DNA of 64,000 nt from an uncultured Eubacteriales bacterium (GTDB lineage Bacteria > Bacillota > Clostridia > Oscillospirales > CAG-272). The translations under genes and the position numbers were made by a program. Below are positions 50,664 through 59,217 of this stretch, piece after piece (position 1 is the first letter of the stretch; each line of letters starts with the position of its first letter). The notes beneath the pieces are model-generated. The model searched no databases and was not told the DNA's origin. It was given only the letters and a program-made list of their open reading frames with translations. The stretch spans positions 56,104 to 120,103 of the forward strand of contig CAKSNQ010000001.1 in assembly GCA_934476315.1 (NCBI GenBank). The letters are read 5' to 3'.

Positions 50664-51767
50664 ATGGATTATCAGCGGCGAAGAAGGCCGACGCGCGAGG
50701 TGACGGTCGGGACGTGCAGGCTGGGCGGGAATAACCCGCTTCGAATCCAGTCCATGACCAATACTAACCCGCACGATGGGGAAGTGACCGTCGCACAGAT
50801 GCTCGCTTTGCAGGCGGCAGGGTGTGAAATCGTCCGCATGACCGTCCCGGATATGGAGGCGGCAGAGGTGATTCCGCTTTGCCATCGCCGCGGTGTGACT
50901 ATCCCGATCGTCGCCGATATCCATTTCGATTACCGCATAGCCCTCCGGTGTGTCGAGCTCGGAGTGGATAAAATTCGCATCAACCCGGGAAATATCGGGG
51001 ACGATGACCGGGTGGCACAGGTTGCCCGCGCGTGCCGCGAACACCGGATTCCGATTCGCATCGGCGTCAATAGCGGCTCGCTGGAAAAGCATCTGCTTGC
51101 CAAGTACGGAGCGCCGACGCCGCAGGCACTGTGCGATAGTGCCCGTTATCATATGGCTTTGCTTGAAAAATACGGCTTTGAGGACATCGTGATCTCCATC
51201 AAGGCGTCCGACCCTGCTACCATGATCGAGGCAAACCGCCTGCTCGCCGGGAGCTGTCCCTACCCGATTCATCTGGGCGTGACGGAAGCGGGCGGCGGCG
51301 ACGCGGCGCTGATCAAAAGCGCCATCGGCATCGGCGCATTGCTTTGTGACGGCATCGGAGATACGCTCCGGGTTTCGCTGACGGACGACCCGGTGCAGGA
51401 AATCGGCGCGGCGCGGAAGATTCTGGATGCCCTGCATATCGAGGGACAGTGCGGCATGGACATCGTCAGCTGCCCGACCTGCGGGCGGACGCGCATAGAC
51501 CTGATCGGACTCTCGGAAAAATTCAAGGCAGAGGTCGCCGCGCAGGGGCTGGATCGCCTGCCGTTCCGCGTGGCGTTGATGGGATGCGTTGTGAACGGTC
51601 CCGGAGAGGCAAGGGAAGCGGACATCGGCATCGCCGGCGGACAGGGCGAGGGACTGCTTTTCCGCGGCGGCGAGATTCTGCGAAAGGTCCCGGAAGCGGA
51701 ACTGATTCCCACGCTGATCGCCGAAATCCGGAGAATGGCGCAGGAGCGCGGACTGATTGCGGATTGA
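50664..51767 (+). CDS. ispG: 4-hydroxy-3-methylbut-2-enyl diphosphate synthase (GcpE)
   Basis: 367 residues. It reduces MEcPP to HMBPP with a [4Fe-4S] cluster. Cluster cysteines are in S-C-P-T-C-G-R-T and in G-C-V-V-N-G-P-G-E-A; N-P-G-N-I-G near 113 is typical. The ATG at 50664 follows GGAAAGGTGG at 8-9 nt; an upstream in-frame GTG at 50652 overlaps that site. It reads into polC after 138 bp with a repeat element between them. Confidence 0.97.
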   Translation: MDYQRRRRPTREVTVGTCRLGGNNPLRIQSMTNTNPHDGEVTVAQMLALQAAGCEIVRMTVPDMEAAEVIPLCHRRGVTIPIVADIHFDYRIALRCVELGVDKIRINPGNIGDDDRVAQVARACREHRIPIRIGVNSGSLEKHLLAKYGAPTPQALCDSARYHMALLEKYGFEDIVISIKASDPATMIEANRLLAGSCPYPIHLGVTEAGGGDAALIKSAIGIGALLCDGIGDTLRVSLTDDPVQEIGAARKILDALHIEGQCGMDIVSCPTCGRTRIDLIGLSEKFKAEVAAQGLDRLPFRVALMGCVVNGPGEAREADIGIAGGQGEGLLFRGGEILRKVPEAELIPTLIAEIRRMAQERGLIAD

Positions 51768-51794
51768 GACCCGCCTGCCGGCACCCGGCGAGAA

Positions 51795-51852
51795 AATTTA
51801 CGTTTTGCGGCTTTCGATGCCCGAATGACATCAATTTTGCCCCGCAAAACCG
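51795..51852 (+). repeat. 58-bp intergenic element, copy B (before polC)
   Basis: Same length and conserved ends as 33876-33933. Here the ends are clean inverted repeats (CGTTTTGCGG and CCGCAAAACCG), so the element can fold into a stem with a loop of about 30 nt. It ends 53 bp before the polC start. Confidence 0.5.
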
Positions 51853-51905
51853 TTACGCTATCATTCCTACGAAAGGAAGCATTTGCTGACGCAAAGGCTA
51901 CGGTC

Positions 51906-54900
51906 ATGAAAATGGAAGAAAAAATGCAGGATCGGGCGCGCCCCGAGCGCCCGCTTTTACATATTCTGAAAAAATACGAACCATCGGCGCACATGCGCGA
52001 AATTCTGGAGAGCGTGTGCGCGTACCGGGTGCGGACGGATATGGAAAAGCGGTTGCTTGAGATCGACGTGGATTTGCCCGCGCTCGTGGACAAGCAGGAT
52101 CTGTATGCCATGGAGGAGGAAATTCGCGCGGCGTACGAGCTGTCACACGTGAAATTTCTGCCGCATTATCCTGCCTCTTTTTTCTCGCAGTCGTACATCC
52201 CGGAGCTTCTTTTGGAGACGGAACGCGTCGGCATCGTTGCCAAGGGCTTTTTTAATCGCTATCGTGCACAGCTGGAAGAGGATACGCTGACAATCCTGCT
52301 TCCGTTCGTGGACAGCGGCATCCGCCTGATGGAGGACGCGCGCACCCCGCAGATCATGGAGAATATCCTGAAAAGCGAGTTCGGTATTCAAATTCACGTG
52401 AAGATTGAGCGCACCGCGCAAATGCAGGGAAGCGAGGATACGACTGCCCGTCGCCTGGAGGTGATCGATAAGCAGATCGCGCAAGCCCGGACGGAATACG
52501 ATCGCATGATGGAAGTGCGTCAGTCCTATGGCGGCGACGGTTCTGCCACTCCTGCCGGGGACGCCGACGCCGCGACACCGGATCGCCCAAGCTACCCGCG
52601 CGTCGCCTCAATCTACACCTCCGACGTGCCGGAGGTCGTGGTCGAGGATGGTATCTGCAAGATCGGCTTTTCCACCTTCGACCTGCGGGAGCCGGAGGTC
52701 ATGGAGGGCGCGCTCTTTGACATTGAACCGAGAGCAATCGCAGGGCTTGTACAACCGCAGAAAAATATCGTGATCGTCGGCGAGGTGTTTTGCTATGCCT
52801 CGGACACCGCGCGGAACAGCGATAAAATGAATGTCACATTCGGCGTTTTTGACGGCAACACCTCCATCGAGGTCAAAAAATACGGTCTGACCGTAGAGGA
52901 AGAAAAGGAGTTCAAGTCAAACGTCAAAAACGGCGACTGTATCGCTTTGCGCGGGTATATCAAAAAGGAAACGCACAAATCTTACGTCGATCAGGACTTT
53001 TCCTTTTTCTTCAGCGATCTCCTGAAAGTTAAAAAAATCAACCGTAGTGATAATTCTGAGAAAAAGCGGGTGGAATTGCACCTTCATACCACTATGTCCG
53101 CGATGGACGCGCTGATTCCTCCCGACGTCGCGGTCAAGACCGCCAACCGCTGGGGGATGCCCGCGATTGCCATTACCGACCACGGAAATGTGCAGGGGTA
53201 TCAGAAGGCAATGCTCGCGGCAGAGGCGCTCGGGCAAAAAGTCATCTACGGCATGGAGGCGTATTTCGTCAACGATACCGCGGGCGTGATTTCGGGCGAG
53301 TATGCAGGGGGATTTGACGACGAAATGATCGTTTTTGATATTGAAACGACCGGTTTGTCCGTCCAGACCTGCAAAATAACCGAGATCGGCGCCGTATGTA
53401 TCCGCAGCGGAGAGGTCATACGCAGCTTTGACACTTTTGTGGACCCGGAGGAACCGATTCCACCGGAAATTACCGAGCTGACCTCCATCACGGACGAAAT
53501 GGTCAAGGGCGCCCCGCGCGTCAAGGAAGCGCTGGAGCAATTCTTCGCTTTTATGGGGAGACGCCCAGACGGTAAGCCCAAGCTCATGATCGCACATAAC
53601 GCCGGCTTTGATATTGGCTTTATCCGCTACTTCGCGGAAAAAAACGGAGTCACCTTTGATAATCCGTATCTGGATACCGTAGCGCTCTCCCGGTACCTCA
53701 ACCCCGATCTGAAAAACCATAAGCTGGATACGCTTGCCAAGCACTACGACTTGGGAGATTTCAACCATCACCGCGCCTGCGACGACGCCGAGATGCTGGC
53801 AAGAATCTTTTTTGCCATGCAGGGGCGTCTGCGCGAAATGGAAATTCACGACTTCGAGGCGCTCCGGCGCGACATGCTCGCCAAGGCGGACCCACTGAAA
53901 CTCAAGACCTACCATATGATTCTGCTGGTGAAAAACAAGACGGGACTGAAAAATCTGTACCGCCTGATTTCGTACAGCTACCTGAAATATTACCGCCGCA
54001 CGCCGCGAATCCCCAAAACGGAGCTGGATCGCTACCGCGAGGGGCTGATCGTCGGCTCGGCGTGCGAGGCAGGGGAGCTTTACCAGGCACTGCTTGAAAA
54101 CAAATCCGATGCCGTAATTGAGGAGTTGGTCAACTACTACGATTACCTGGAAATCCAGCCGCTGAGCAATAACCACTTCCTGGTCGCGGAGTCCCGCGTC
54201 AAGGACGACGAAGGATTGCGGAACCTCAACCGCCGCATTGTGGAGTTGGGCGAGCGCTATCATAAGCCTGTCGTCGCCACATGCGATGCGCACTTTCTCA
54301 ACGACGAGGACGAGCTGTGCCGCAAAATTCTGCTCGCGGGCATGAAATTCAAGGACTTCGATAAGGAAGCGCACCTCTACTTCCGCACGACCGAGGAGAT
54401 GCTCCGGGAGTTTTCCTACCTGGGCGAAGAGAAAGCGTACGAGGTTGTCGTCACCAATACCAACCTGATCGCAGACAGCATCGAATCGGACATCCGCCCG
54501 TTCCCCAAGGGAACCTTTACGCCGCACATGGACGGCGCGGAGGAGGATCTGCAACGCATCTGCTACGAGCACGCGGAGGGACAGTACGGAAAGCCGTTGC
54601 CCGAAATTGTCCATAGCCGCCTGGAAAAAGAGCTGACCTCCATCATCAAAAACGGCTTCGCCGTCCTGTACATGATCGCGCAAAAGCTGGTGTGGTACAG
54701 CGAAAGCCAGGGCTATCTGGTCGGTTCCCGCGGATCGGTCGGTTCTTCCTTTGTCGCCTCCTGCGCGGGAATTTCCGAGGTCAACCCACTCCCGCCGCAC
54801 TATTATTGCCCAAACTGTAAGAACAGCGAGTTTTTCACCGACGGTTCCGTCGGTTCCGGCTTTGACCTCCCCGATAAGGTCTGCCCCAAGTGCGGCACCC

Positions 54901-56402
54901 CCTATAAGGCGGATGGTCACGATATTCCGTTTGAGACGTTTCTCGGCTTCTACGGCGATAAATCCCCGGATATTGACCTGAATTTCTCCGGAGAGGTCCA
55001 GGGAAAAGTGCATAAATACACCGAGGAGCTGTTCGGTGCGGAAAATGTCTTTCGCGCGGGAACCATCGGAGAACTTGCGGACAAAACGGCGTACGGCTTC
55101 ATCGCCAAGTACCTGGACGATAAGGGCGTGTCGCTCTCCCGGTCGGAAATGAACCGCCTGGTTTCCTGTTGCGTGGGCGTCAAGCGGACGACGGGACAGC
55201 ACCCCGGCGGCATCGTCGTCGTGCCCCGCGAGTACGAAATTTACGATTTCTGTCCGGTTCAACACCCCGCGGACGACGCCAATTCCAATATCGTCACAAC
55301 GCATTTCACCTTTGAGTACCTGCACGATACCTTGCTCAAGCTCGACGAGCTGGGACACGATATGCCGACGAAATATAAGTGGCTGGAGCGGTACTCCGGC
55401 ACCAGCGTCATGGACGTGAAAATGAACGACGCGACGGTGTATGAGCTGTTCCAGTCCACCAAACCGCTCGGCATCCGCCCGGAGGACATCGGGGGCTGTC
55501 AGCTCGGAACATGGGGACTGCCCGAGATGGGAACGCGCTTCATCCAGCAGGTGCTGATCGACGCAAAACCGAAAAACTTTGCCGACCTGCTTCAGATTTC
55601 CGGATTGACCCACGGCACGGACGTGTGGCTCGGCAACGCGCAGGACCTCATCAAAGAGGGGGTCTGCGACATTTCCAAGGTCATCGGATGCCGTGACGGT
55701 ATCATGCTCGACCTGATCCGGTACGGGCTGGACAATTCGCTTGCTTTCAAGATCATGGAGAGCGTGCGAAAGGGCAAGGGACTTAAGCCGGAGTGGGAGG
55801 AGGAGATGACCGCGCACGGTGTGCCGGATTGGTACATCCGCTCCTGTAAGAAGATCAAATACATGTTCCCGAAGGCTCACGCGGCGGCGTACGTCATGTC
55901 CGCCATTCGCCTGGGATGGTATAAAATTCACCTGCCGGTTGTTTTTTACGCCGCTATGTTTACTGTTGCGCCCAACGGCTTTGACGCCGAGATCGTGATG
56001 CAGGGCAAAAAAGCGGTGGAAAACTATATTAAGGACATTGAGCGGCGTGGCAGGGAGGCATCGGCAAAGGAGCAAAGCTCGGTCTCCACGTTCCAGCTCG
56101 TGATGGAAGCTTACGCCCGCGGTATCCGCTTTTTACCCATCGACATCAATAAATCCGAGGCGCATTGCTACCGCCCCGAGGGAACCAATGGCATCCGACT
56201 CCCGTTCTCCTCGCTCGGCGGACTGGGGGAAACTGCCGCGGAAAATATCGAGAGCGCCCGGAGTGAGGAGCCGTTCTTTTCGGTGGAGGACCTTCAGCTC
56301 CGCGCCAAGCTGACCAAGAGCGTCATTGAAACCATGCGCCGCAACGGAATCCTGAACGGTATCAGCGAAACGGCGCAGATTTCGCTGTTCGATCGTATCT
56401 GA
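51906..56402 (+). CDS. polC: DNA polymerase III subunit alpha, Gram-positive PolC type
   Basis: 1498 residues. Replicative polymerase of Bacillota. N-terminal domain, an OB fold (about 270-390), then PHP domain split by a DEDDh proofreading exonuclease: L-H-L-H-T (about 393), F-D-I-E-T-T-G-L (about 477), H-N-A-G-F-D-I-G and H-H-R-A-C-D-D-A. A zinc module (C-P-N-C...C-P-K-C-G, about 968-1000) precedes the polymerase core with S-P-D-I-D-L-N-F-S-G (about 1018), G-V-K-R-T-T-G-Q-H-P-G-G. ATG 51906 (AAAGG 8 nt upstream) is chosen; the frame is open to 51825 within the repeat element. Confidence 0.98.
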   Translation: MKMEEKMQDRARPERPLLHILKKYEPSAHMREILESVCAYRVRTDMEKRLLEIDVDLPALVDKQDLYAMEEEIRAAYELSHVKFLPHYPASFFSQSYIPELLLETERVGIVAKGFFNRYRAQLEEDTLTILLPFVDSGIRLMEDARTPQIMENILKSEFGIQIHVKIERTAQMQGSEDTTARRLEVIDKQIAQARTEYDRMMEVRQSYGGDGSATPAGDADAATPDRPSYPRVASIYTSDVPEVVVEDGICKIGFSTFDLREPEVMEGALFDIEPRAIAGLVQPQKNIVIVGEVFCYASDTARNSDKMNVTFGVFDGNTSIEVKKYGLTVEEEKEFKSNVKNGDCIALRGYIKKETHKSYVDQDFSFFFSDLLKVKKINRSDNSEKKRVELHLHTTMSAMDALIPPDVAVKTANRWGMPAIAITDHGNVQGYQKAMLAAEALGQKVIYGMEAYFVNDTAGVISGEYAGGFDDEMIVFDIETTGLSVQTCKITEIGAVCIRSGEVIRSFDTFVDPEEPIPPEITELTSITDEMVKGAPRVKEALEQFFAFMGRRPDGKPKLMIAHNAGFDIGFIRYFAEKNGVTFDNPYLDTVALSRYLNPDLKNHKLDTLAKHYDLGDFNHHRACDDAEMLARIFFAMQGRLREMEIHDFEALRRDMLAKADPLKLKTYHMILLVKNKTGLKNLYRLISYSYLKYYRRTPRIPKTELDRYREGLIVGSACEAGELYQALLENKSDAVIEELVNYYDYLEIQPLSNNHFLVAESRVKDDEGLRNLNRRIVELGERYHKPVVATCDAHFLNDEDELCRKILLAGMKFKDFDKEAHLYFRTTEEMLREFSYLGEEKAYEVVVTNTNLIADSIESDIRPFPKGTFTPHMDGAEEDLQRICYEHAEGQYGKPLPEIVHSRLEKELTSIIKNGFAVLYMIAQKLVWYSESQGYLVGSRGSVGSSFVASCAGISEVNPLPPHYYCPNCKNSEFFTDGSVGSGFDLPDKVCPKCGTPYKADGHDIPFETFLGFYGDKSPDIDLNFSGEVQGKVHKYTEELFGAENVFRAGTIGELADKTAYGFIAKYLDDKGVSLSRSEMNRLVSCCVGVKRTTGQHPGGIVVVPREYEIYDFCPVQHPADDANSNIVTTHFTFEYLHDTLLKLDELGHDMPTKYKWLERYSGTSVMDVKMNDATVYELFQSTKPLGIRPEDIGGCQLGTWGLPEMGTRFIQQVLIDAKPKNFADLLQISGLTHGTDVWLGNAQDLIKEGVCDISKVIGCRDGIMLDLIRYGLDNSLAFKIMESVRKGKGLKPEWEEEMTAHGVPDWYIRSCKKIKYMFPKAHAAAYVMSAIRLGWYKIHLPVVFYAAMFTVAPNGFDAEIVMQGKKAVENYIKDIERRGREASAKEQSSVSTFQLVMEAYARGIRFLPIDINKSEAHCYRPEGTNGIRLPFSSLGGLGETAAENIESARSEEPFFSVEDLQLRAKLTKSVIETMRRNGILNGISETAQISLFDRI

Positions 56403-56423
56403 AAGACAAAGGAGTGAAACGGT

Positions 56424-57338
56424 ATGAGAAGGCTGTTGCTTGTGGTCAACCCCTGCGCGGGGCAACGGGCAGGCGTGCGCTCGCTCGGAGACATTCTCAA
56501 GGTGTTCAGCGACAGCGACGTTCTGACAAGCGTCCATTTCACCAAGGCGCGCGGCGATGCCACGGACTTTGTCCGCGAGCACGCGTCGCAGTATGATATT
56601 GTGACGTGCATCGGCGGGGACGGAACCTTCAACGAAACTGTCTCCGGCGTGATCGCCTCCGGCGCCGACGTTCCGATCGGGTATATTCCCGCCGGTAGTA
56701 CCAACGATTTCGCGCGGAGCATGCACCTGTCGTCCAATTTGCTTTCGGCGGCGCGTGTGGTGGTCGCGGAGGACAGCGTGCCGGTCGCCCTGGACGTCGG
56801 GAGCTTTGACGAGCGCATCTTTACCTACGTTGCGTCGTTCGGCGCGTTTACCCGCTCGTCTTATTCCACCCCGCAGAATGTCAAAAACGCCTTGGGCTAC
56901 ATTGCGTATATCCTGGAGGGGATCAAGGACATTCCGTCCATCGGAAAGGAGCATCTGCTCATCGAGACCGACCGGGATACCGTGGAGGGGGATTACATTT
57001 TCGGCGCGGTCAGCAACTCCACCTCGCTCGGCGGCTTTCTGAAGCTGGACGACGCGATCGTGGATATGAGCGACGGCAAGCTGGAGCTGATTCTGATTAA
57101 GGCGCCGTCGAATGCCGTGGAGCTGATGTATATTCTCCACGCGCTGAATACCAAAAAGTATAACGGCGATTGGATTTCGCTATGTTCTTCGGAGCGGCTG
57201 ACCGTTCACACGGAGCGCCCGATGGACTGGACGCTGGACGGCGAGCACGGGCGATCCGAAGGAGACCTGACCATCCGGAACCGCCACCACGCGATCCGGT
57301 TGATCTCTCCCAAATCTGAGGAAACTCCGGAAAATTGA
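56424..57338 (+). CDS. Diacylglycerol/lipid kinase family protein (DagK/YegS)
   Basis: 304 residues. The kinase catalytic domain begins L-L-L-V-V-N-P-C-A-G-Q; the nucleotide motif is C-I-G-G-D-G-T-F-N-E; P-A-G-S-T-N-D-F-A-R is the conserved G-T-x-N-D-F-A-R equivalent. The second half is the beta-sandwich of the family with a terminal D-G-E-H-G segment. It probably recycles diacylglycerol to phosphatidate. AAAGGAG lies 9 nt upstream, and polC ends 21 bp before. A terminator follows. Confidence 0.93.
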   Translation: MRRLLLVVNPCAGQRAGVRSLGDILKVFSDSDVLTSVHFTKARGDATDFVREHASQYDIVTCIGGDGTFNETVSGVIASGADVPIGYIPAGSTNDFARSMHLSSNLLSAARVVVAEDSVPVALDVGSFDERIFTYVASFGAFTRSSYSTPQNVKNALGYIAYILEGIKDIPSIGKEHLLIETDRDTVEGDYIFGAVSNSTSLGGFLKLDDAIVDMSDGKLELILIKAPSNAVELMYILHALNTKKYNGDWISLCSSERLTVHTERPMDWTLDGEHGRSEGDLTIRNRHHAIRLISPKSEETPEN

Positions 57339-57385
57339 GAGATTGCCACGCGCTGAAAATGCACGGCGTCGCAAATTCACTATTT

Positions 57386-57438
57386 TAAAAAATGGCGTTG
57401 CAGGACGGTTCTGACCGATGCAGCGTCATTTTTTGTGG
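57386..57438 (+). terminator. Terminator after the lipid kinase
   Basis: Long stem AAAATGGCGTTGCA...TGCAGCGTCATTTT with G-U pairs and an inner hairpin, followed by TTTTTTG, about 48 bp after the stop. Confidence 0.85.
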
Positions 57439-57490
57439 CAGATTTTATCGGGAATTGCCGCTGCCCGCAGGGGAATACTGAGGACGAAGG

Positions 57491-58318
57491 ATGGTGATTG
57501 AGATGTTATCTTTGCAAGAAAAATTTCCCGTGCGCTTCGTCGCGCTCGGACTGATGCTGTGCGCTCTTTTTCTGACGACCTCCGCCGCGGCACACGCAGA
57601 CCATTGGTACTGCGTTCACGCCAAGGATCATCAGCGCCCGCGCGCCGACGCCGCGTTGGATTATGTCAGGAAGTATGACGGCTATTATCTCGGGGAGGAT
57701 GCCGAGGATAAGGTCATCTACCTGACGTTTGACGCCGGGTACGAAAACGGCAACGTAGAAAAAATTCTCGACGTTCTCCGTGAGCAGCAGGTGCCGGCGG
57801 CATTTTTTATTCTTTCCAATCTGATCAACCGCAACCCGGAGTTGGTCGAACGTATGTTTTCCGAGGGACACACCGTCTGCAACCATACCGCACATCATAA
57901 GGACATGTCCCGCGTAACCGACCGGGCGCAGTTTGCGGCGGAGCTGGACGCACTGTCGGAGTTGTGCCGGGAAAAGCTCGGGCATGAGGTCGCCAAATAC
58001 TACCGTCCCCCCGAGGGCAATTTCAGCGAGGAGAACATGAAATGGGCGCAGGAGCTTGGCTATAAAACGATCTTCTGGAGCTTTGCCTACGCGGACTGGG
58101 ATAACAAAAAGCAGCCGGACACCTCCGCTGCCAAGGAAAAGATTCTGTCCAACCTCCATCCCGGCGAGATCATGCTACTCCACCCCACCTCGGCAACCAA
58201 CGCCGCCATTCTCGGGGAGGTCATCCGCACGTGTAAGGAACAGGGATACCGCTTCGGGACATTGGAGGAGCTGACCGCGGGCGTGACGCGGGAGGACGAG
58301 GAGACTTCTGAAAAATGA
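57491..58318 (+). CDS. PdaA-like peptidoglycan/polysaccharide deacetylase
   Basis: 275 residues with a signal peptide or N-terminal anchor (about 15-38). The NodB domain shows motif 1 L-T-F-D-A-G-Y-E-N-G (T-F-D-A-G-Y is typical of PdaA-type enzymes; the second metal Asp is replaced), motif 2 C-N-H-T-A-H-H, and R-P-P-E-G-N-F-S. The length and T-F-D-A-G-Y-E form match the delta-lactam de-N-acetylase of spore cortex formation, which works with CwlD (an amidase lies at 20353-21348). GAGGACGAAGG precedes ATG 57491. It overlaps the next deacetylase by 4 bp. Confidence 0.9.
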   Translation: MVIEMLSLQEKFPVRFVALGLMLCALFLTTSAAAHADHWYCVHAKDHQRPRADAALDYVRKYDGYYLGEDAEDKVIYLTFDAGYENGNVEKILDVLREQQVPAAFFILSNLINRNPELVERMFSEGHTVCNHTAHHKDMSRVTDRAQFAAELDALSELCREKLGHEVAKYYRPPEGNFSEENMKWAQELGYKTIFWSFAYADWDNKKQPDTSAAKEKILSNLHPGEIMLLHPTSATNAAILGEVIRTCKEQGYRFGTLEELTAGVTREDEETSEK

Positions 58319-59010
58319 AAATATCCAAGCGGATTTCCGCGCGCCTGGCGGCGAGTGTCGTGACCGCGGCAATGCTTCTCACCCTTTCGTGCCGGGCGCT
58401 TCCTTCGGGGGTCTACCGCAACCATGAAAATAACGGGAATAAGATTGCGCTGACCTTTGACGACGGTCCTCACCCACGCTATACGCCGGAAATTCTGGAT
58501 ATTCTGGAGGAGTACGGCGTGCACGCCACCTTCTTTGTTGTGGGGGAAAACGTCCACCATTACCCGGATGTCGCCAGAGAAGTCGCGCGGCGCGGACATG
58601 AGATCGGGAATCACACCTACACGCATCCCTGCGCGATTCAGCAAGAGATCGGGATGCTCCGCAAGGAGTTGGCGGAGTGCGAGGTGGAGATTCAGAACGC
58701 TACCGATACCAGCCCGAAGCTGTTCAGACCGCCGCAGGGAAGCTGGAATACCGCGGTCTATCAGTTGGCGCGTCAGCAGGATTACGACGTGATTCTGTGG
58801 GATATTGACACCTTGGACTGGGCGCACACGCCGTCGGAGCAGATCAGTGAAAATGTGCTCGCCAACGTCAAAAGCGGAGACATCATTCTCATGCATGATT
58901 ATCACAGTAACGGATGTACAACCACTGCGGCTTTGCGCCTGTTCGTGCCCGTCCTGCTTGAGCGCGGATACCGGTTTGTCACAGTTAGTGAGCTGATCGG
59001 ATCGGAATAA
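58315..59010 (+). CDS. Polysaccharide deacetylase (NodB family), exported
   Basis: 231 residues; starts within the stop of the preceding deacetylase (ATGA), implying translational coupling. The N-terminus has a signal-like segment ending in L-S-C, a weak lipobox (Thr at -3), so cleavage type is uncertain. All NodB motifs are complete: T-F-D-D-G-P-H-P with both Asp residues, H-E-I-G-N-H-T-Y-T-H, and F-R-P-P-Q-G-S-W-N. It probably removes acetyl groups from cell-wall glycans. The two tandem deacetylases differ in motif 1. Confidence 0.92.
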   Translation: MKISKRISARLAASVVTAAMLLTLSCRALPSGVYRNHENNGNKIALTFDDGPHPRYTPEILDILEEYGVHATFFVVGENVHHYPDVAREVARRGHEIGNHTYTHPCAIQQEIGMLRKELAECEVEIQNATDTSPKLFRPPQGSWNTAVYQLARQQDYDVILWDIDTLDWAHTPSEQISENVLANVKSGDIILMHDYHSNGCTTTAALRLFVPVLLERGYRFVTVSELIGSE

Positions 59011-59015
59011 TGAAA

Positions 59016-59057
59016 GGGTGGTGTAAAAAAATTCATTTGAATTTTTTTACACCACCC
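59016..59057 (+). terminator. 20-bp perfect inverted repeat after the deacetylases
   Basis: Arms 59016-59035 and 59038-59057 are exactly complementary, with a run of seven A in one arm and seven T in the other. It begins 6 bp after the stop. The rest of this intergenic stretch (to 59217) holds only a second hairpin. Confidence 0.75.
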
Positions 59058-59149
59058 GACGACGTTGGCCTCGGCGGCTGGACGCCGCCGTTTTGCCGTC
59101 CAAAAGGTCGAAAAGCCAAGAATACGAGGGCAAAAACGACCAAGATCGC

Positions 59150-59183
59150 GCAAAAATGCCGGAATCCCGACCGGCATTTTTGC
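59150..59183 (-). terminator. Hairpin downstream of spoVB-like gene
   Basis: Arms GCAAAAATGCCGG (59150-59162) and CCGGCATTTTTGC (59171-59183) are perfectly complementary with an 8-nt loop. It lies 34 bp after the minus-strand stop and probably terminates both convergent genes. Confidence 0.75.
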
Positions 59184-59217
59184 GGGGATGTCGAGGCAAG
59201 TATTAATATCCCTTTTT

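Noticed and set aside
52917..56075. 1052-codon open frame on the minus strand opposite polC
   Set aside because: Mirror frame of the GC-biased polC gene; no recognisable domain, and polC itself is complete with all motifs.
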